Origin: Acidimicrobiaceae bacterium
GTDB lineage: Bacteria > Actinomycetota > Acidimicrobiia > Acidimicrobiales > RAAP-2
NCBI GenBank assembly: GCA_003131665.1
Contig: PKWA01000057.1
Location: forward strand, 1-6,051
Direction: 5' to 3'
DNA: 6,051 nt
The position numbers and the translations under genes are program-made. The notes under the pieces were generated by a model. It made no database searches. It saw only the letters and a list, made by a program, of their open reading frames with translations, and was not told where the DNA came from. Below are positions 5,291 to 6,051 of the stretch, one piece after another. Every line of letters begins with the position of its first letter. The first letter of the stretch is position 1.

Positions 5291-6051
5291 GCCGTCTCGA
5301 TGAGGCGTTCTCACTGGTAGCGATTGGTTCGGTGAGTCGTGAAGAGGCGCAACTCGCTTCGCACGTGGAGTCGTTGCTTCGCGCGTCGGGCGCTCTCGAG
5401 GTCGAGCGAATTGGTGACAATGTTGTAGCGCGCACTACCGGGCGTCATGCCACGCGAGTGCTGGTCGCGGGACATCTCGACACCGTGCCCGGAGACGCGC
5501 GTGATGCCAAGATCGTGGGCGACCAACTGTGGGGTGTCGGCGCGTGTGACATGAAGGGATCTCTCGCGGTGATGGTGGAACTGGCGCTTGATTCGGCGTC
5601 GAGGTCAAGAGAGATCACGTGGATTTTTTACGCCCGTGAGGAGATCGCGCACCGCGAGTCGGGCCTGTTAGAGATCGCCGAACTACGCCCTGACCTGCTG
5701 CGAGGTGAGGTCGCGATCTTGGCCGAGCCGACCGGTGGTGTGGTGGAGGCGGGCTGTCAGGGAACGCTGCGAGTGCGAGTTGAGTTGGTGGGTGCTCGAG
5801 CCCACACGGCGCGACCCTTCACTGGTCGCAACGCCATTCATCGAATGGCCGCGGTCATCTCGCGCGTTGCGAACTATGAGCCTCGGATTGCGGAGATTGA
5901 CGGTGTGCGCTATACCGAGCAACTTCAGTCGGTTGGCGTCACTGGGGGAGTCGCGTCGAACGTCGTGCCCGACCTCGCGACCCTCACGCTCAATCATCGG
6001 GTGGCCCCCGATCGCACGAAGGATGAAGCGGCGTCGTGGCTGCGTGAGTAT
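5287..6051 (+). CDS. dapE: Succinyl-diaminopimelate desuccinylase DapE, 3' truncated by window
   Basis: DapE is a di-zinc M20-family hydrolase that removes succinate from N-succinyl-LL-DAP, giving LL-DAP for DapF. The frame is open from the GTG at 5287 to the last base, giving 255 codons with no stop. A full enzyme would need about another 100 residues. The catalytic domain shows AGHLDTVPG (61-69, with His63 as zinc ligand and Asp65), LWGVGACDMKG (81-91, with Asp88 as bridging ligand), the acidic pair Glu118-Glu119 in FYAREEI (catalytic base and ligand) and LAEPTGG (145-151, with Glu147 as ligand). The stretch EAGCQGTLRV (154-163) leads into the dimerisation domain, which has GARAHTARPFTGRNAIH (169-185, with His173), SNVVPD (224-229) and NHRVAPDRT (236-244). 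The CQGTLR and RxAPDR blocks are typical of actinobacterial DapE. The last zinc-binding His lies beyond the window. An ArgE-like M20 role is the alternative, but the dapC-dapD context favours DapE. Confidence 0.93.
   Translation, partial: MSRLDEAFSLVAIGSVSREEAQLASHVESLLRASGALEVERIGDNVVARTTGRHATRVLVAGHLDTVPGDARDAKIVGDQLWGVGACDMKGSLAVMVELALDSASRSREITWIFYAREEIAHRESGLLEIAELRPDLLRGEVAILAEPTGGVVEAGCQGTLRVRVELVGARAHTARPFTGRNAIHRMAAVISRVANYEPRIAEIDGVRYTEQLQSVGVTGGVASNVVPDLATLTLNHRVAPDRTKDEAASWLREY

Overview
The window is a dense stretch of housekeeping genes, all read from the + strand. It looks like part of one operon from a high-GC bacterium (roughly 60 % G+C by eye). Gene order, frequent GTG starts and the style of the proteins point to an actinobacterium. 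The MiaB tail, DapC and DapE all read like the actinobacterial forms. The miaB-miaA-dapF-hflX order is also familiar from Actinomycetota. A deep-branching class such as Acidimicrobiia is my best guess, but this is inference without any database search.

Layout: 1-360 is the 3' end of miaB (TRAM domain). 357-1295 is miaA. 1300-2067 is dapF. 2064-3344 is hflX, with the start trimmed to a GTG. 3341-4444 is dapC, a class I aminotransferase, also best started at a GTG. 4466-5290 is dapD. 5287-6051 is dapE, which is cut by the window edge. The largest gap between genes is 21 bases, so no stretch over 300 bases lacks a gene. I see no RNA gene, mobile element, CRISPR array, terminator or riboswitch.

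Two functional themes share the transcript. MiaA and MiaB act in turn on A37 of tRNAs that read UNN codons, and HflX is a ribosome-associated GTPase, so these three belong to translation. DapD, DapC, DapE and DapF are four consecutive steps of the succinylase branch, from tetrahydrodipicolinate to meso-diaminopimelate, which feeds lysine and peptidoglycan synthesis.

Four of the six gene junctions are the same 4-base GTGA overlap (stop TGA inside start GTG), and Shine-Dalgarno sequences are mostly absent. This suggests translational coupling along the operon. dapD is the only gene with a visible gap before it, and a TANNNT box sits where a leaderless promoter would. I found no undescribed system. 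The points most worth checking are the apparent non-actinobacterial type of DapD with a changed active-site position, the merged dap/mia/hflX operon, the repeated GTGA junctions and a strong excess of the tetranucleotide TCGA.
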